From Massilia sp. NR 4-1 (GTDB lineage Bacteria; Pseudomonadota; Gammaproteobacteria; Burkholderiales; Burkholderiaceae_D): a stretch of 64,000 nt of DNA. Positions 52,549-62,280 of the stretch are shown piece by piece. The notes under the pieces were generated by a model that was given only the letters and a program-made list of their open reading frames with translations, did not search any database and was not told where the DNA came from. Within the stretch, counting starts at the first letter, position 1, and each line of letters begins with the position of its first letter. Position numbers and translations under genes: made by a program. The DNA lies in the NCBI RefSeq assembly GCF_001191005.1, contig NZ_CP012201.1:3534001-3598000 (forward strand), written 5' to 3'.

Positions 52549-53574
52549 TTAAGCGGCCAGCATTTCTTCGGCGAGGCGGTATTGTAACCGCTCGCCATAC
52601 TTCCATTGGGATTCAAAGAACTGATCGACGGCGCGCAGCTGCTCCGTTGTCGATTCCAGCTTATTCATTTCTTGACGGAAATCTTCGCCGCCGGCCAGGT
52701 CGCGCACATACCAACCGATATGCTTGCGCGCCGTGCGCACGCCGAGGAAGTCGCCGTAGAAGGCGTAATGTGCCTGCAAGTGCTCGCTCATCAGCTGGCG
52801 CACCTCGGCCACCAGCGGCGGCGGCAGATGCGTGCCGGTGGCCAGGAAATGCGCGATCTCGCGGAAAATCCAGGGCCGGCCCTGGGCCGCGCGGCCGATC
52901 ATCACGGCGTCGGCGCCGGTCTTATCCAGCACGTAACGGGCTTTTTCCGGCGTCGTGATGTCGCCATTGGCCACCACCGGAATCTTCACCGCCGTTTTGA
53001 CGGCGGCGATGGTGTCATACTCGGCATCGCCCGTGTAGCCGTCGGCGCGCGTGCGGCCGTGCAGGGTCAGCATCTGGATGCCGGCCTGCTCGGCAATGCG
53101 GGCGATGTTCAGGGCATTCTTGTTTTCCCGGTTCCAGCCGGTGCGGAATTTCAGGGTGACGGGCACGTCGACCGCGCCCACCACGGCGTGCAGGATGCGT
53201 TCGACCAGGTCTTCATGCTGCAACAGGGCCGAACCGCACCAGTTATTGCACACCTTTTTCACCGGACAACCCATATTGATGTCGATGATCTGGGCGCCGC
53301 GGTCGACATTGAACTTGGCGCAGTCGGCCAGGTCCTGCGGGTCGGCGCCGGCGATCTGCACCGCCTTCGGTTCCATCTCCCCGGCGTGGTCGGTGCGGCG
53401 CGCACTCTTTTCGCTGGCCCACAGGCGCGGATTCGAGGCCGCCATCTCGGACACCGCATAGCCCGCGCCCAGCTCCTTGCACAATTGGCGGAAGGGACGG
53501 TCCGTGACGCCCGCCATGGGGGCGACAAAGACGTTGTTGCGCAGCTGATGGGGTCCGATTTGCACTTGATTCAC
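52549..53574 (-). CDS. dusB: tRNA-dihydrouridine synthase B
   Basis: 341 residues from the GTG at 53574; a TTG at 53622 and another GTG at 53565 are alternatives and none has a clear ribosome site. FMN-dependent TIM barrel: VAPMAGVTDRPFR, NMGCPVKKVC with the catalytic Cys, and RTRADGYTG. Reduces uridines in tRNA. First gene ahead of fis. Confidence 0.93.
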   Translation of the reverse strand: MNQVQIGPHQLRNNVFVAPMAGVTDRPFRQLCKELGAGYAVSEMAASNPRLWASEKSARRTDHAGEMEPKAVQIAGADPQDLADCAKFNVDRGAQIIDINMGCPVKKVCNNWCGSALLQHEDLVERILHAVVGAVDVPVTLKFRTGWNRENKNALNIARIAEQAGIQMLTLHGRTRADGYTGDAEYDTIAAVKTAVKIPVVANGDITTPEKARYVLDKTGADAVMIGRAAQGRPWIFREIAHFLATGTHLPPPLVAEVRQLMSEHLQAHYAFYGDFLGVRTARKHIGWYVRDLAGGEDFRQEMNKLESTTEQLRAVDQFFESQWKYGERLQYRLAEEMLAA

Positions 53575-53713
53575 AGAAAGATAGATTGGGAAACCGAGTA
53601 TTTTACCCGATCCCCTGCTCAATTTATAAGCACTATTTTGTATGAAAACGGCAAGTGTGCAGCTTAGGCGTTATGACACAACATTTTCTTGCGGAAATAA
53701 TAAGCACGTACGT

Positions 53714-54358
53714 TCAAATTACATCGTCGAGCGCCAGTGCAGCCAGGTGGCTGGTGTCGCCCCACTGCGCCAGGCGCAGCTGGGCGCCGTCCCAGACAAA
53801 ACGGTTGACGCTGGCGTTCTTGATCTGGAAATCGCGCGGCCGGTCCAGCGCCATGCCGGTGGCGGCGCGGTAAGCGCACTCCAGCACGCCGCCATGGGCC
53901 ACCACGGCGATGCGCTGGCCCGGATAACGCACCGCCCAGTGGGCGATGGCGGCCGTGCTGCGCGCGTAAAACTGGCGGAAACTCTCGGCCAGGCGCTCGC
54001 CGGCCGGCATGCAGGCATCCACCTCGCGCGCCTGCCAAGCCGCAAAGTCGGCCGGATAGGCCGCTTCGATCTCGGTATACAACATGCCCTCGAAAGCGCC
54101 GTAGCCGCGCTCGCGCAGGGCCGGGTCGGCATGCACCGGCAAGTGGTGGCTGGCGGCCACCGCCTCGGCCGTCTGCAGCGCGCGCTGCAGGTCGCTGGCG
54201 ACGATGGCGGCCAGCGGCTCGCCGGCCAGGGCCTGCGCCAGCGCGCCGGCCTGGCGCAGGCCGGCTTCGTTGAGGGCAATATCGATATGGCCTTGCAGGC
54301 GGCGCACGGCGTTCCACGCCGTCTCGCCATGGCGGATCAACAGAATTTCAGTAGACAT
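53714..54358 (-). CDS. Histidine phosphatase family protein
   Basis: 214 residues from the ATG at 54358. The phosphohistidine motif is LIRHGETAWN and the second His lies in VAHGGVLE. Cofactor-independent phosphatase of the broad phosphoglycerate-mutase-like family; substrate unknown. Its start overlaps the stop of the PEBP gene (TAATG). Confidence 0.92.
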   Translation of the reverse strand: MSTEILLIRHGETAWNAVRRLQGHIDIALNEAGLRQAGALAQALAGEPLAAIVASDLQRALQTAEAVAASHHLPVHADPALRERGYGAFEGMLYTEIEAAYPADFAAWQAREVDACMPAGERLAESFRQFYARSTAAIAHWAVRYPGQRIAVVAHGGVLECAYRAATGMALDRPRDFQIKNASVNRFVWDGAQLRLAQWGDTSHLAALALDDVI

Positions 54359-54999
54359 TATTTCTTGGCCAAGGCCGAATACAGGGTGTAAGTGCCGATC
54401 CATTGGGCTTCATCGAGGATATGGCCGTGCATGGCGCGCAGCGCGTCGGGGCCGGCGAAGCGTCCTTCCAGCTCCAGGCGCGGAATATCCAGGGCGTACA
54501 GGCGGAAAACATAATGGTGCACGCGCATATCGTTCCATGGCGGACAGGGGCCGTCATAGCCATAGTAGTCGCCCGCCATCGCGGCGTCGGCGGCGAACCA
54601 GGCGGTGTAGTCGTTCAAGCCCTGGCGCCAGGGCTGGCCGCCGTCGGCGATGGCCGGGCCAGGCTTGCCCTGCGCCGTCACGCCGCTGGAAAACTGGCCG
54701 GCAGCCAGCGCCGTCACGCCGGGCGGGATATCGATCAGAGTCCAGTGGAAAAAGTCGCCGCGCGGCACTTCCACCGGCAGCACCAGGTCGTCGCGATTGA
54801 CGTCGCTGCCATCCTGCGGCGCGTCGCCGTCGATGCAGAACAGGGCCAGCGAGGCGGTGCCGGGCGGCACCTCGTCCCAGGCCAGGTGCGGGTTGAGGTT
54901 GCTGGACAGGCGCGCATGCTGCGCCGGGTCCGCCACCGCAAAGGCAAACTCGCCGGGGATGGGATCGCCATCCTTGAACGATTCGCTCCAGAGTTTCAT
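54358..54999 (-). CDS. YbhB/YbcL-type (PEBP fold) protein
   Basis: 213 residues. The phosphatidylethanolamine-binding-protein fold shows SSNLNPHLAWDEVPPGTASL, FFHWTLIDIPPGVTAL and YDGPCPPWNDMRVHHYVF. Cytoplasmic; role in bacteria unclear. It is part of a tyrS-dtd-PEBP-phosphatase series on the minus strand with gaps under 15 bp. Confidence 0.92.
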   Translation of the reverse strand: MKLWSESFKDGDPIPGEFAFAVADPAQHARLSSNLNPHLAWDEVPPGTASLALFCIDGDAPQDGSDVNRDDLVLPVEVPRGDFFHWTLIDIPPGVTALAAGQFSSGVTAQGKPGPAIADGGQPWRQGLNDYTAWFAADAAMAGDYYGYDGPCPPWNDMRVHHYVFRLYALDIPRLELEGRFAGPDALRAMHGHILDEAQWIGTYTLYSALAKK

Positions 55000-55011
55000 G
55001 GCGCCCTCCGT

Positions 55012-55458
55012 TTATTTAGCACTGGTTTGCAGCCAGAACGTGACCGGGCCGTCATTGGTCAGCGACACCTGCATATCGGCGCCGAACTGCCCCGTCTCCA
55101 CAATAGGATGCTTTGCGCGCGCCTGGCGCACGAAATGCTCGAACAGGCGGCGCCCGTCTTCCGGCGCGGCGGCCGGGGTGAACGAAGGCCGCGTGCCGGA
55201 CTTGGTGTCGGCCGCCAGCGTGAACTGTGGCACCAGCAGCAGGCCGCCGCCGGTGTCCGTCACGCTGCGGTTCATCTTGCCCGCCTCGTCGGCGAAGACG
55301 CGGTAGCCCAGCAGCTTGTGCAGCAGGGCGTCCGCCTCCTTCTCCGTGTCGCCGCGCTCGGCGCACACCAGCACCATCAGGCCGGCGTCGATGGCGCCGA
55401 TCACGGCGCCATCGACCACCACCTTGGCCTGGGTGACTCGCTGCAGCAGGGCGATCAT
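55012..55458 (-). CDS. dtd: D-aminoacyl-tRNA deacylase
   Basis: 148 residues from the ATG at 55458, overlapping the tyrS stop by 4 bp. The second signature is NDGPVTFWL. The first, normally SQFTL, here reads VPQFTLAAD, i.e. Ser replaced by Pro. Removes D-amino acids, especially D-Tyr, from tRNA, which fits its coupling to tyrS. Confidence 0.95.
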   Translation of the reverse strand: MIALLQRVTQAKVVVDGAVIGAIDAGLMVLVCAERGDTEKEADALLHKLLGYRVFADEAGKMNRSVTDTGGGLLLVPQFTLAADTKSGTRPSFTPAAAPEDGRRLFEHFVRQARAKHPIVETGQFGADMQVSLTNDGPVTFWLQTSAK

Positions 55459-56711
55459 GCCGTCAGGGTCACGCGCGCGAACTTGCGCTTGCCCACTTGC
55501 AGCACGAAGGTGCCGGCTTCGACTTTCAAGCCCTTGTCGCTGACCACGGTGCTGTCGATGCGCACCCCACCCTGCTCGATCATGCGCATGGCTTCCGAGG
55601 TCGAGGCGCACAGATTGGCTTGTTTCAGCAGCTGGGCCAGGCCGGCCGGGGCGCCGCTCAGGCTCACTTCCGGCACGTCGTCCGGGATGCCGCCTTTGGA
55701 ACGGTTGACGAAGTCGGCCAGCGCATCCTCGGCCGCCTGCTGCGAGTGGAAGCGCGCCACGATTTCCTGGGCGATCGCCACCTTGGCGTCGCGCGGGTTC
55801 TTGCCGCCTTCGATTTCGGCCTTCAGCGCGGCGATGTCGGCGATCGAGCGCCAGGACAGCAGCTCGTAGTAGCGCCACATCATCACGTCGGAAATGCTCA
55901 TCACCTTGGCGAACATGGTGTTGGCCGGTTCCGTGATGCCGATGTAATTGTTCTTGGACTTGGACATCTTTTCCACGCCATCCAGGCCTTCCAGCAGGGG
56001 CATGGTGAGGATGCACTGCGGCTCCTGGCCCCAGTCCTTCTGCAGCTCGCGGCCCACCAGCAGATTGAATTTCTGGTCGGTGCCGCCCAGCTCCAGGTCG
56101 GACTTCAGGGCCACCGAGTCGTAGCCCTGCATCAGCGGGTAGAGGAACTCGTGGACCGAAATCGGCGTCCCATTCTTGAAGCGCTTGCTGAAATCGTCGC
56201 GCTCCATCATGCGCGCCACGGTGTAGCGCGAGGCGAGCTGGATCATGCCGCGCGCGCCCAGCGGATCGCACCACTCGGAGTTGTAGCGGATTTCCGTTTT
56301 CGCCGGGTCGAGCACCAGCGAGGCCTGCTTGAAATAGGTCTGAGCGTTCAGTTCGATCTGTTCGCGCGTCAGCGGCGGGCGCGTGACGTTGCGGCCGGAC
56401 GGGTCGCCGATCATCGAAGTGAAGTCGCCGATCAGGAAGATCACCTGGTGGCCCAGGTTTTGCAGCTGGCGCATCTTGTTGAGCACCACGGTGTGGCCCA
56501 GGTGCAAGTCCGGCGCCGTCGGGTCCAGGCCCAGCTTGATGCGCAGCGGCACGCCCGTCTGTTCGGAACGCGCCAGCTTTTGCGCGAATTCGCTTTCGAT
56601 CAGCAGCTCGTCGACGCCGCGCTTGGCGATCGCCAGCGCTTCCTGCACACGCTCGCTCAGGGGCAGTTGGGGGGCGCTCGCCTTGGCGGTCGCGGAGGAG
56701 GTTATATCCAT
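55455..56711 (-). CDS. tyrS: Tyrosyl-tRNA synthetase
   Basis: 418 residues. Class I synthetase of the TyrRS subgroup lacking the long family core: HLGHTVVL in the HIGH position, KMSKSKNNYIG, and an S4-like C-terminal RNA-binding domain. Charges tRNA-Tyr. Coupled to dtd. Confidence 0.97.
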   Translation of the reverse strand: MDITSSATAKASAPQLPLSERVQEALAIAKRGVDELLIESEFAQKLARSEQTGVPLRIKLGLDPTAPDLHLGHTVVLNKMRQLQNLGHQVIFLIGDFTSMIGDPSGRNVTRPPLTREQIELNAQTYFKQASLVLDPAKTEIRYNSEWCDPLGARGMIQLASRYTVARMMERDDFSKRFKNGTPISVHEFLYPLMQGYDSVALKSDLELGGTDQKFNLLVGRELQKDWGQEPQCILTMPLLEGLDGVEKMSKSKNNYIGITEPANTMFAKVMSISDVMMWRYYELLSWRSIADIAALKAEIEGGKNPRDAKVAIAQEIVARFHSQQAAEDALADFVNRSKGGIPDDVPEVSLSGAPAGLAQLLKQANLCASTSEAMRMIEQGGVRIDSTVVSDKGLKVEAGTFVLQVGKRKFARVTLTA

Positions 56712-56735
56712 ATTTCGCTAAATTCTCTCAAATTG

Positions 56736-56763
56736 TTGGCACGGCTCAGGACTTTGTTATAAT
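56736..56763 (+). promoter_or_regulatory. Promoter of the M23 peptidase gene
   Basis: TTGGCA (56736-56741), 16 bp, TATAAT (56758-56763). It lies about 105 bp before the start codon, in the divergent tyrS/M23 gap. Confidence 0.65.
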
Positions 56764-56867
56764 GCCCGATCCCATCAATATTGCCCGATGAAAACGAGAC
56801 AAATCAATAAGTTAGAACAAAAGAGCAAGAATCCATAAAGTTCAAGCGGCAAATTTTAACTGATTGC

Positions 56868-58253
56868 ATGAACCCTATAAACAAGTTCACAAGCTCCGGC
56901 TTGTTCAATCTGCTAGGCTCGACGCGCAAGGCGCGTATCGTCAGCGCTTCCGCCCTGTTTCTGGCGGTGTGCGCTTTCGGTGCGGCCGGCGTGGCTCCGC
57001 TCGCCCCCGACGCGTCCGACCTGCCAGTAAAATCCATCGCCCAGGACCTCCAGCTCCCCAACCTCAGCACCCAGATCGCTGCGCTGGAACAGCAGCAGCC
57101 GAATCAGCAGTACGTCCACGAAGAAAAAATCCGCGCCGGCGACACCCTCGCCACCCTGCTGCGCCGCCTTGGCGTCGAAGACAGCGCAGCGGAAAACTTT
57201 ATCAAGAAAGACAAGGTTGCCCGTGGCGTCATGCAGCTGAAAACCGGCAAGCGCGTGCAGGCGCAAACCGACGAGGAAGGCAATTTGCTGTGGCTGCGCG
57301 CCACCGTGGTCGACGGCAAGGATGTTCCGGTCAAGAATCTCTCCATCGTGCGCAAGGGCGACAGCTTCACGGCCGAGGAAGTGGCGGCCAAGCTCGAACG
57401 CCGCGTCGAAATGCATGCGCGCGAAATCACTTCCACCCTGTTCGCCGCCACCGACTCCAGCGCCGACGGCAGCAAGCTGCCCGACTCCGTGGTGCAGCAG
57501 ATCGTAGAGATGTTCTCCACCAGCATCGACTTCCGCTCCGACCTGAAACGCGGCGACCGCTTCAACGTGGTCTACGAGACCTTCTGGCAGGATGGCGAAT
57601 TCGTGCGCGCCGGCCGCATCCTGGCCGGTGAATTCACCAACCGCGGCGTGACCTACCAGTCGGTCTGGTTCGAGGACCCGGCCAGCAAGCAAGGCGGCGG
57701 TTACTACAGCTTCGACGGCAAGGCCTTGAAAAAAGCCTTCCTCAAATCGCCGCTGGAATTCTCGCGCATTTCGTCCGGCTTCTCGATGCGCGTGCATCCG
57801 CTGTCGGGCAACTGGAAACAGCACAAGGGCATCGATTTCGCCGCCGCGCAAGGCACGCCGATCCGCGCTTCCGGCGATGGCGTGATCGACTTCCAGGGCG
57901 TGCAGGGCGGCTACGGCAATCTGGTGGTGGTCAAGCACTGGAGCAATTACAGCACCGCCTACGCCCACATGAGCCGCTTCTCGAGCAATCTGCGCAAGGG
58001 CAGCAAGGTCAGCCAGGGCGATGTGATCGGCTATGTCGGTTCCACCGGCTGGTCCACCGGCGCCCACCTGCACTATGAGTTCCGCGTCGGCGGCCAGGCC
58101 CAGGATCCGACCAAGCTGAATATCACGGCCCAGGCGCCGCTGACGACGGCCGAGCTGGCGCGCTTCCGCACCGTCTCGTCCGACATGATGCACCGCTTCG
58201 CCCTGCTGCGCCCGAACGGCGGCGGCGGCACGAGCAGGGTGGCCGCCAAATAA
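56868..58253 (+). CDS. M23-family (LytM) metallopeptidase with OapA-like domain
   Basis: 461 residues. N-terminal membrane anchor or signal (about 23-42), an OapA/LysM-like region (about 80-150), and the peptidase domain (about 300-425) with HKGIDFAA and HLHYEF, the zinc ligands of active M23 enzymes. Probably a cell-wall endopeptidase acting in the periplasm, as MepM does. Followed by anmK of the muropeptide recycling pathway. Confidence 0.93.
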   Translation: MNPINKFTSSGLFNLLGSTRKARIVSASALFLAVCAFGAAGVAPLAPDASDLPVKSIAQDLQLPNLSTQIAALEQQQPNQQYVHEEKIRAGDTLATLLRRLGVEDSAAENFIKKDKVARGVMQLKTGKRVQAQTDEEGNLLWLRATVVDGKDVPVKNLSIVRKGDSFTAEEVAAKLERRVEMHAREITSTLFAATDSSADGSKLPDSVVQQIVEMFSTSIDFRSDLKRGDRFNVVYETFWQDGEFVRAGRILAGEFTNRGVTYQSVWFEDPASKQGGGYYSFDGKALKKAFLKSPLEFSRISSGFSMRVHPLSGNWKQHKGIDFAAAQGTPIRASGDGVIDFQGVQGGYGNLVVVKHWSNYSTAYAHMSRFSSNLRKGSKVSQGDVIGYVGSTGWSTGAHLHYEFRVGGQAQDPTKLNITAQAPLTTAELARFRTVSSDMMHRFALLRPNGGGGTSRVAAK

Positions 58254-58272
58254 GGCTGCCCCATCCCGTCCG

Positions 58273-58299
58273 AACGGCGCCCTCGCGGCGCCGTTTTCT
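58273..58299 (+). terminator. Terminator of the M23 gene
   Basis: AACGGCGCC and GGCGCCGTT stem around CTCGC, followed by TTTTCTTT. Confidence 0.85.
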
Positions 58300-58379
58300 T
58301 TGGCCCTCCGCTCTGCGTTTGCAGCCGCGCCCGGATCGGGCGACAATAGCCGGCACGACAATACTGCAAGAGAGCCAAG

Positions 58380-59477
58380 ATGAGCCTGTTTATCGGATTA
58401 ATGTCGGGCACCAGCCTGGACGGCGTGGACGGCGTGCTGGTCGACTTCTGGGCCGGCGCCACGCGCACCATGGCCGCCGCCCACGTCCCGTTCGCGCCCG
58501 CCCTGCGCGCCGAACTGCTGGCCCTGCAGACGCCCGGCACCAATGAAATCGAACGCGAGGCGCTGGCCGCCAACCAGCTCGCCATCCACTACGCCGACTG
58601 CGTCACCCGCCTGCTCGGCGTGGCCGACATCAAGGCAGCCGATGTGCGCGCCGTCGGCGCCCACGGCCAGACCATCCGCCACCGGCCCGAACTGGGCTAT
58701 ACGCGCCAGAGCAACAACCCGGCCCTGTTGGCCGAGCTGTGCGGCATCGACGTCATCGCCGATTTCCGCAGCCGCGACGTGGCCGCCGGCGGCCAGGGCG
58801 CGCCCCTGGTGCCGGCCTTCCACCACAGCGTCTTTGGCGCCCCGGGCAAGACCCGCGTCGTCGCCAATATCGGCGGCATCGCCAATATCTCGGTGCTGCA
58901 CGGCGACGGCCGGGTCGGCGGCTTCGACACCGGCCCCGGCAACGTCCTGCTGGATGGCTGGATCCAGCGCCACCAGGGCCAGCCCTATGACGCCAACGGC
59001 GCCTGGGCCGCCGGCGGCCAGCTGCTGTCCGGCCTGCTCGCCGCCCTGCTGGCCGAACCCTACCTGGCCCTGCCCGCCCCCAAAAGCACGGGCCGCGACC
59101 TGTTCCACCTGGCCTGGCTCGACGCCCACCTGGCCGCCTTCCCCGGCGCCGCGCCGCAGGACGTGATGCACACCCTGACGCAGTACACGGCGCAGACCCT
59201 GGCCGACGCCATCGGCCGCGCCGCGCCGGCCGCCGAGGCCGTCTATGTCTGCGGCGGCGGCGCCCACAACGCCCAGCTGCTGGCCGCGCTGCAAGCGACC
59301 CTGGGCGCCGGCACCGCGCTCGCCACCACCGACGCGCTCGGCATCCCGCCGCAGCACGTCGAAGCGCTCGCCTTCGCCTGGCTCGCCTGGCGCTGCCAGG
59401 AACGCCAGCCCGGCAACCTGCCCGCCGTCACCGGCGCCCAGGGCGAACGCATCCTCGGCGCCCACTACCCGCGCTAA
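58380..59477 (+). CDS. anmK: Anhydro-N-acetylmuramic acid kinase
   Basis: 365 residues. Motifs FIGLMSGTSLDGVDGVLVDF, GAHGQTIRH, FDTGPGNVLLD and VCGGGAHN are those of the family. It phosphorylates and opens anhydro-MurNAc in cell-wall recycling, so it fits beside a peptidoglycan hydrolase. Confidence 0.97.
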   Translation: MSLFIGLMSGTSLDGVDGVLVDFWAGATRTMAAAHVPFAPALRAELLALQTPGTNEIEREALAANQLAIHYADCVTRLLGVADIKAADVRAVGAHGQTIRHRPELGYTRQSNNPALLAELCGIDVIADFRSRDVAAGGQGAPLVPAFHHSVFGAPGKTRVVANIGGIANISVLHGDGRVGGFDTGPGNVLLDGWIQRHQGQPYDANGAWAAGGQLLSGLLAALLAEPYLALPAPKSTGRDLFHLAWLDAHLAAFPGAAPQDVMHTLTQYTAQTLADAIGRAAPAAEAVYVCGGGAHNAQLLAALQATLGAGTALATTDALGIPPQHVEALAFAWLAWRCQERQPGNLPAVTGAQGERILGAHYPR

Positions 59478-59487
59478 ACGGCGCCGC

Positions 59488-59527
59488 GCAAAACAAAACG
59501 GCGGAGCAGCTTGCGCTGTCCGCCGTT
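59488..59527 (-). terminator. Terminator of erpA
   Basis: ACGGCGGA-G-CAGC pairs with GCTGTCCGCCGT, with one bulged base. The T-rich tract TTTTGTTTT follows on the minus strand. Confidence 0.75.
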
Positions 59528-59546
59528 GTGGGCAAGGCTGGCCGTC

Positions 59547-59909
59547 TTAGACGGAGAACGAGGAACCGCAGCCGCAGGTCGAGCTGGCGCCCGGATTCTT
59601 GATGACGAACTGGGCGCCTTCGAGGTCGTCCTTGTAGTCGATCTCGGCGCCCACCAGGTATTGGTAGCTCATCGAGTCGATCAGCAATTGCACGCCGTTC
59701 TTGACCATCGTGGTGTCGTCTTCATTCACGATCTCGTCGAAGGTGAAGCCGTACTGGAAGCCGGAACAGCCGCCCCCTTGCACGAATACGCGCAGTTTCA
59801 AGTCCGGATTGCCTTCTTCTTCGATCAGCTGCGCCACTTTTTCGGCGGCGGCGTCGGTGAAGATGATGGGCGACGGGATGACGTCTTGGGCTTCGGCTAC
59901 TGCACTCAT
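59547..59909 (-). CDS. erpA: Iron-sulfur cluster insertion protein ErpA
   Basis: 120 residues. A-type carrier with three conserved cysteines: GGCSGF and CGCGSSF at the C-terminus. Delivers [Fe-S] clusters to apoenzymes, possibly including IspG/IspH of the MEP pathway that Dxs opens. Lies 113 bp from argC. Confidence 0.97.
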   Translation of the reverse strand: MSAVAEAQDVIPSPIIFTDAAAEKVAQLIEEEGNPDLKLRVFVQGGGCSGFQYGFTFDEIVNEDDTTMVKNGVQLLIDSMSYQYLVGAEIDYKDDLEGAQFVIKNPGASSTCGCGSSFSV

Positions 59910-60022
59910 GGGTTACTCCTACAAAAATCGTTAGCCAATTATAGTCTGTTGCGGCCCGGCCTGCTGCGCCGGACCACATTTCCGCAACTTCCCTCAAGAA
60001 TCTGCGGCCTCTAAGCCTCACT

Positions 60023-61054
60023 TCAAGGCATCAGGGCAATCGTCTGCAAGCCCAGACCTTCTTCCAGGCCGAACATCAGGTTCATGCACTGCACGGCCTG
60101 GCCCGATGCGCCCTTGACCAGGTTGTCCTGAACAACCAGGATGATCACGGTGTCACCGTGGCGGTGCAGCGCCAAGCGCAGCACATTGGCGCCGCGCGTG
60201 CTGCGCGTTTCCGGGTGCGCACCGAAGGGCAGCACGTCGACGAACGGCTGGCCGCGGTAGGCGTCTTCGAACAGTTGCTGCAATTCTTCATTGCTGACCT
60301 CGCGCGTCAGGCGCGCGTACAGGGTCGAGTGCATGCCGCGGATCATCGGCACCAGGTGGGGCGTGAAGATCAGGCCGACCTGTTGCTCGGTGTAGCGCTG
60401 CAACTGGGCCGCCGTTTCCGGCGTGTGGCGGTGGCCGCCCACGCCATAGGCCTTGAAGTTGTCCGAGGATTCCGAGAACAGGATGCCGATTTCGGCCTTG
60501 CGGCCGGCGCCCGAGACGCCCGATTTGCAGTCGGCGATCAGGTGGCTGGCATCGATCCAGCCGGCTTTCAGCAGGGGCACGAAGCCCAGCTGCATGGTGG
60601 TCGGGTAGCAGCCGGGATTGGCGATCAGCTGGGCGGCGGCGATGGCGTCGCGGTTCAGCTCGGGCAGGCCGTAGACCGCCTGCTCCAGCAGCGCCGGCGC
60701 GGTGTGCTCGATCTTGTAGGTGCTTTCGAACACGGCGCGGTCCTTGATGCGGAAATCGGCCGCCAGGTCGATCACCTTGACGCCGGCCGCCAGCAGGGCC
60801 GGCGCCTGGGCCATGGCCACGCCGTGCGGGGTGGCGAAGAACACCACGTCGCACTGGCTCAGGTCGGCCTTGTCCGGCGCCGAGAACGCCAGGTTGACGC
60901 GGCCGCGCAGGGAGGGATACAGATCGGCCACCGGCAAACCGTCTTCCTTGCGCGAGGTGATCGCGGTCAGTTCGACTTCGGGGTGGAGGGCCAACAATCG
61001 CAGCAGTTCCACTCCGGTGTAACCGGTGCCGCCGACGATGCCAACTTTGATCAT
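60023..61054 (-). CDS. argC: N-acetyl-gamma-glutamyl-phosphate reductase
   Basis: 343 residues. NADP site GGTGYTGVELLRLL and catalytic Cys in NPGCYPTT. Third step of arginine synthesis. Downstream of rplM-rpsI on the same strand, separated by a terminator. Confidence 0.97.
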   Translation of the reverse strand: MIKVGIVGGTGYTGVELLRLLALHPEVELTAITSRKEDGLPVADLYPSLRGRVNLAFSAPDKADLSQCDVVFFATPHGVAMAQAPALLAAGVKVIDLAADFRIKDRAVFESTYKIEHTAPALLEQAVYGLPELNRDAIAAAQLIANPGCYPTTMQLGFVPLLKAGWIDASHLIADCKSGVSGAGRKAEIGILFSESSDNFKAYGVGGHRHTPETAAQLQRYTEQQVGLIFTPHLVPMIRGMHSTLYARLTREVSNEELQQLFEDAYRGQPFVDVLPFGAHPETRSTRGANVLRLALHRHGDTVIILVVQDNLVKGASGQAVQCMNLMFGLEEGLGLQTIALMP

Positions 61055-61136
61055 GTTCTATCCTTGCATAGTAAAAAGGGAGGGAAATGCGATTGTATCA
61101 GGCCGTGCCAGGAGCCGTTTACCTTAGCCCAAAAGC

Positions 61137-61167
61137 AAAAAAGCCGCAGGCAGGGCCTGCGGCTTTT
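61137..61167 (-). terminator. Terminator of rplM-rpsI
   Basis: AAAAGCCGCAGGC and GCCTGCGGCTTTT form a stem around AGG with T-runs on both strands. Confidence 0.9.
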
Positions 61168-61207
61168 CGGGCAGCGCCCGGCGCAAGCCGGACGCGGCGG
61201 AAGCAAA

Positions 61208-61600
61208 TTAACGCTTCGAGAATTGTTTTGCGCGACGTGCTTTGCGCAGACCAACTTTTTTACGTTCGACTTCACGCGCATCGCGGGTGACGAAGCCGGC
61301 GCGGGCCAGATCGCCCTTCAGGCCTGCATCGTAGTCGATCAGGGCGCGGGTGATGCCGTGGCGCACTGCACCTGCCTGGCCGGACTCGCCGCCGCCGTGC
61401 ACGTTGACTTTGATGTCGAAACGCTCGACGTTGCCGGTCAGTTCCAGCGGCTGACGGATCACCATCAGGCCGGTTTCACGGGAGAAGTATTCCGCGGCTG
61501 GCTTGCCGTTCACGATGATCTGGCCGGTGCCGACCTTGATGAACACGCGAGCCACTGCACTCTTGCGACGGCCGGTGCCGTAGTTGTAGTTACCGATCAT
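61208..61600 (-). CDS. rpsI: 30S ribosomal protein S9
   Basis: 130 residues ending in RRAKQFSKR, the conserved C-terminal tail reaching the P site. YNYGTGRRKSAVARVF and GGGESGQAGAVRHGI are typical. It lies 9 bp after rplM. Confidence 0.99.
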   Translation of the reverse strand: MIGNYNYGTGRRKSAVARVFIKVGTGQIIVNGKPAAEYFSRETGLMVIRQPLELTGNVERFDIKVNVHGGGESGQAGAVRHGITRALIDYDAGLKGDLARAGFVTRDAREVERKKVGLRKARRAKQFSKR

Positions 61601-61609
61601 GTCAGTTCC

Positions 61610-62038
61610 TTAGAATTCGAGTGCTTTAGGTTGCTGGGCAGCGTGCGGGTGCGAACCTTCGGCGTACACTTTCAGCTTCTTGATCATTGCGTAGCCCAGT
61701 GGGCCTTTTGGCAGCATGCCTTTGACGGCTTTTTCCAGAGCACGGCCTGGGAAACGCTGTTGCATTTTCAGGAAGTTGGTCTCGTAGATGCCGCCTGGAT
61801 AGCCCGAGTGACGGTAGTAGGTCTTCTCGGTGGCTTTGGTGCCGGTCACGCGCAGTTTGCCTGCGTTCACGACAACGATGAAGTCGCCGGTGTCAACGTG
61901 AGGAGTAAATTCTGGCTTATGCTTGCCGCGCAGTCGGCGTGCCACTTCGCTGGCAACACGTCCGAGGACTTTGTCCGTCGCGTCAATCACGAACCAGTCG
62001 CGCTGGACTTCATGGCCCTTAGCGGAAAAAGTTTTCAT
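61610..62038 (-). CDS. rplM: 50S ribosomal protein L13
   Basis: 142 residues, with WFVIDATDKVLGRVAS and KMQQRFPGRALEKAVKGM. First gene of the rplM-rpsI operon. Confidence 0.99.
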   Translation of the reverse strand: MKTFSAKGHEVQRDWFVIDATDKVLGRVASEVARRLRGKHKPEFTPHVDTGDFIVVVNAGKLRVTGTKATEKTYYRHSGYPGGIYETNFLKMQQRFPGRALEKAVKGMLPKGPLGYAMIKKLKVYAEGSHPHAAQQPKALEF

Positions 62039-62280
62039 GTTTGACTTCCTAATTGAAGATTTGTATCACGCTCAAATGGTGGTTCCGCCCTCTGATGCAG
62101 CGGACGCAGCCTTCTTGTTTGCTTTTCCTGAGCGAACGGAAAGCCCACGATTCTAGCGGAAGTGGGCCTGCCAGGTCAAGCCCGCTGTGCCGATGCGACA
62201 GCGGCGCCGTCAGCTGTTGCCTTGGAGACATTGCCGGGCGTATATTGCCCTTACTCTTGCTTAAAAGGAAAGGCGCCGCC

